From positions 5,693 through 10,912 of the forward strand of contig DLHV01000011.1 in the NCBI GenBank assembly GCA_002483395.1: a DNA stretch of 5,220 nt. Direction: 5' to 3'. The position numbers were made by a program, and so were the translations under genes. Below the pieces are notes generated by a model. The model saw only the letters and a list, made by a program, of their open reading frames with translations, did no database searches and was not told the DNA's origin. Shown here one piece after another: positions 5,083 to 5,220 of this stretch (position 1 is the stretch's first letter; each line of letters opens with the position of its first letter). The DNA is from Chloracidobacterium sp. UBA7659 (GTDB lineage Bacteria > Acidobacteriota > Blastocatellia > Pyrinomonadales > Pyrinomonadaceae).

Positions 5083-5220
<138 letters not shown>

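Overview
The window (5,220 bases, mixed GC) looks like a chromosomal segment of an environmental bacterium. Three housekeeping genes frame it: the 3' end of a single-chain glycyl-tRNA synthetase gene at the left edge, a CCA-adding tRNA nucleotidyltransferase in the middle, and the last 45 codons of the primary sigma factor gene rpoD (reverse strand) at the right edge. The HD-domain Cca, the secreted hydrolase with a TIG-like tail and the palindromic repeat read through inside cca would suit an Acidobacteriota-like or related lineage, but nothing here fixes the taxon.

The most interesting region is 184-2170, which I read as a small, decayed chromosomal integron. From right to left: a tyrosine recombinase remnant of the integron-integrase (IntI) type on the plus strand (1835-2170), with about 200 central residues missing and the catalytic tyrosine replaced by phenylalanine. 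Next comes a strong sigma70-type promoter pointing away from it (TTGACA, 17-base spacer, TGTAAT; 1803 to 1775, minus strand), in the place of a cassette promoter Pc. Then a core-site boundary GTTAGCC (1749-1743, minus), and two genes both on the minus strand, each followed by an attC-like site. Cassette 1 (about 1021-1748) encodes an unknown single-pass membrane protein. Cassette 2 (about 190-1020) encodes a small alpha/beta hydrolase with a GHSSG nucleophile motif. The second attC-like site ends exactly at the glyS stop codon. Orientation, promoter position, core sites, 5-base spacers and the bulge after GTT all fit the integron layout. The first attC is convincing only in its R''/L'' half.

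Right of the relic, cca (2212-3708) starts almost directly after a TATAAT box. It carries a 90-base, in-frame insertion (2398-2487) made of three strong palindromes with imperfect 25-base terminal inverted repeats. It looks like a repetitive palindromic element that has become part of the protein, as residues 63-92. After an 84-base gap comes a gene for a secreted alpha/beta hydrolase with a C-terminal TIG-like domain (3793-5019). It converges on rpoD, and a hairpin with a T-tract between them is probably the rpoD terminator.

The housekeeping genes do translation and transcription work and show no obvious functional link to the integron cargo. The integron appears wedged between glyS and cca and can no longer shuffle cassettes with its own integrase, although its promoter and cassette genes look intact.
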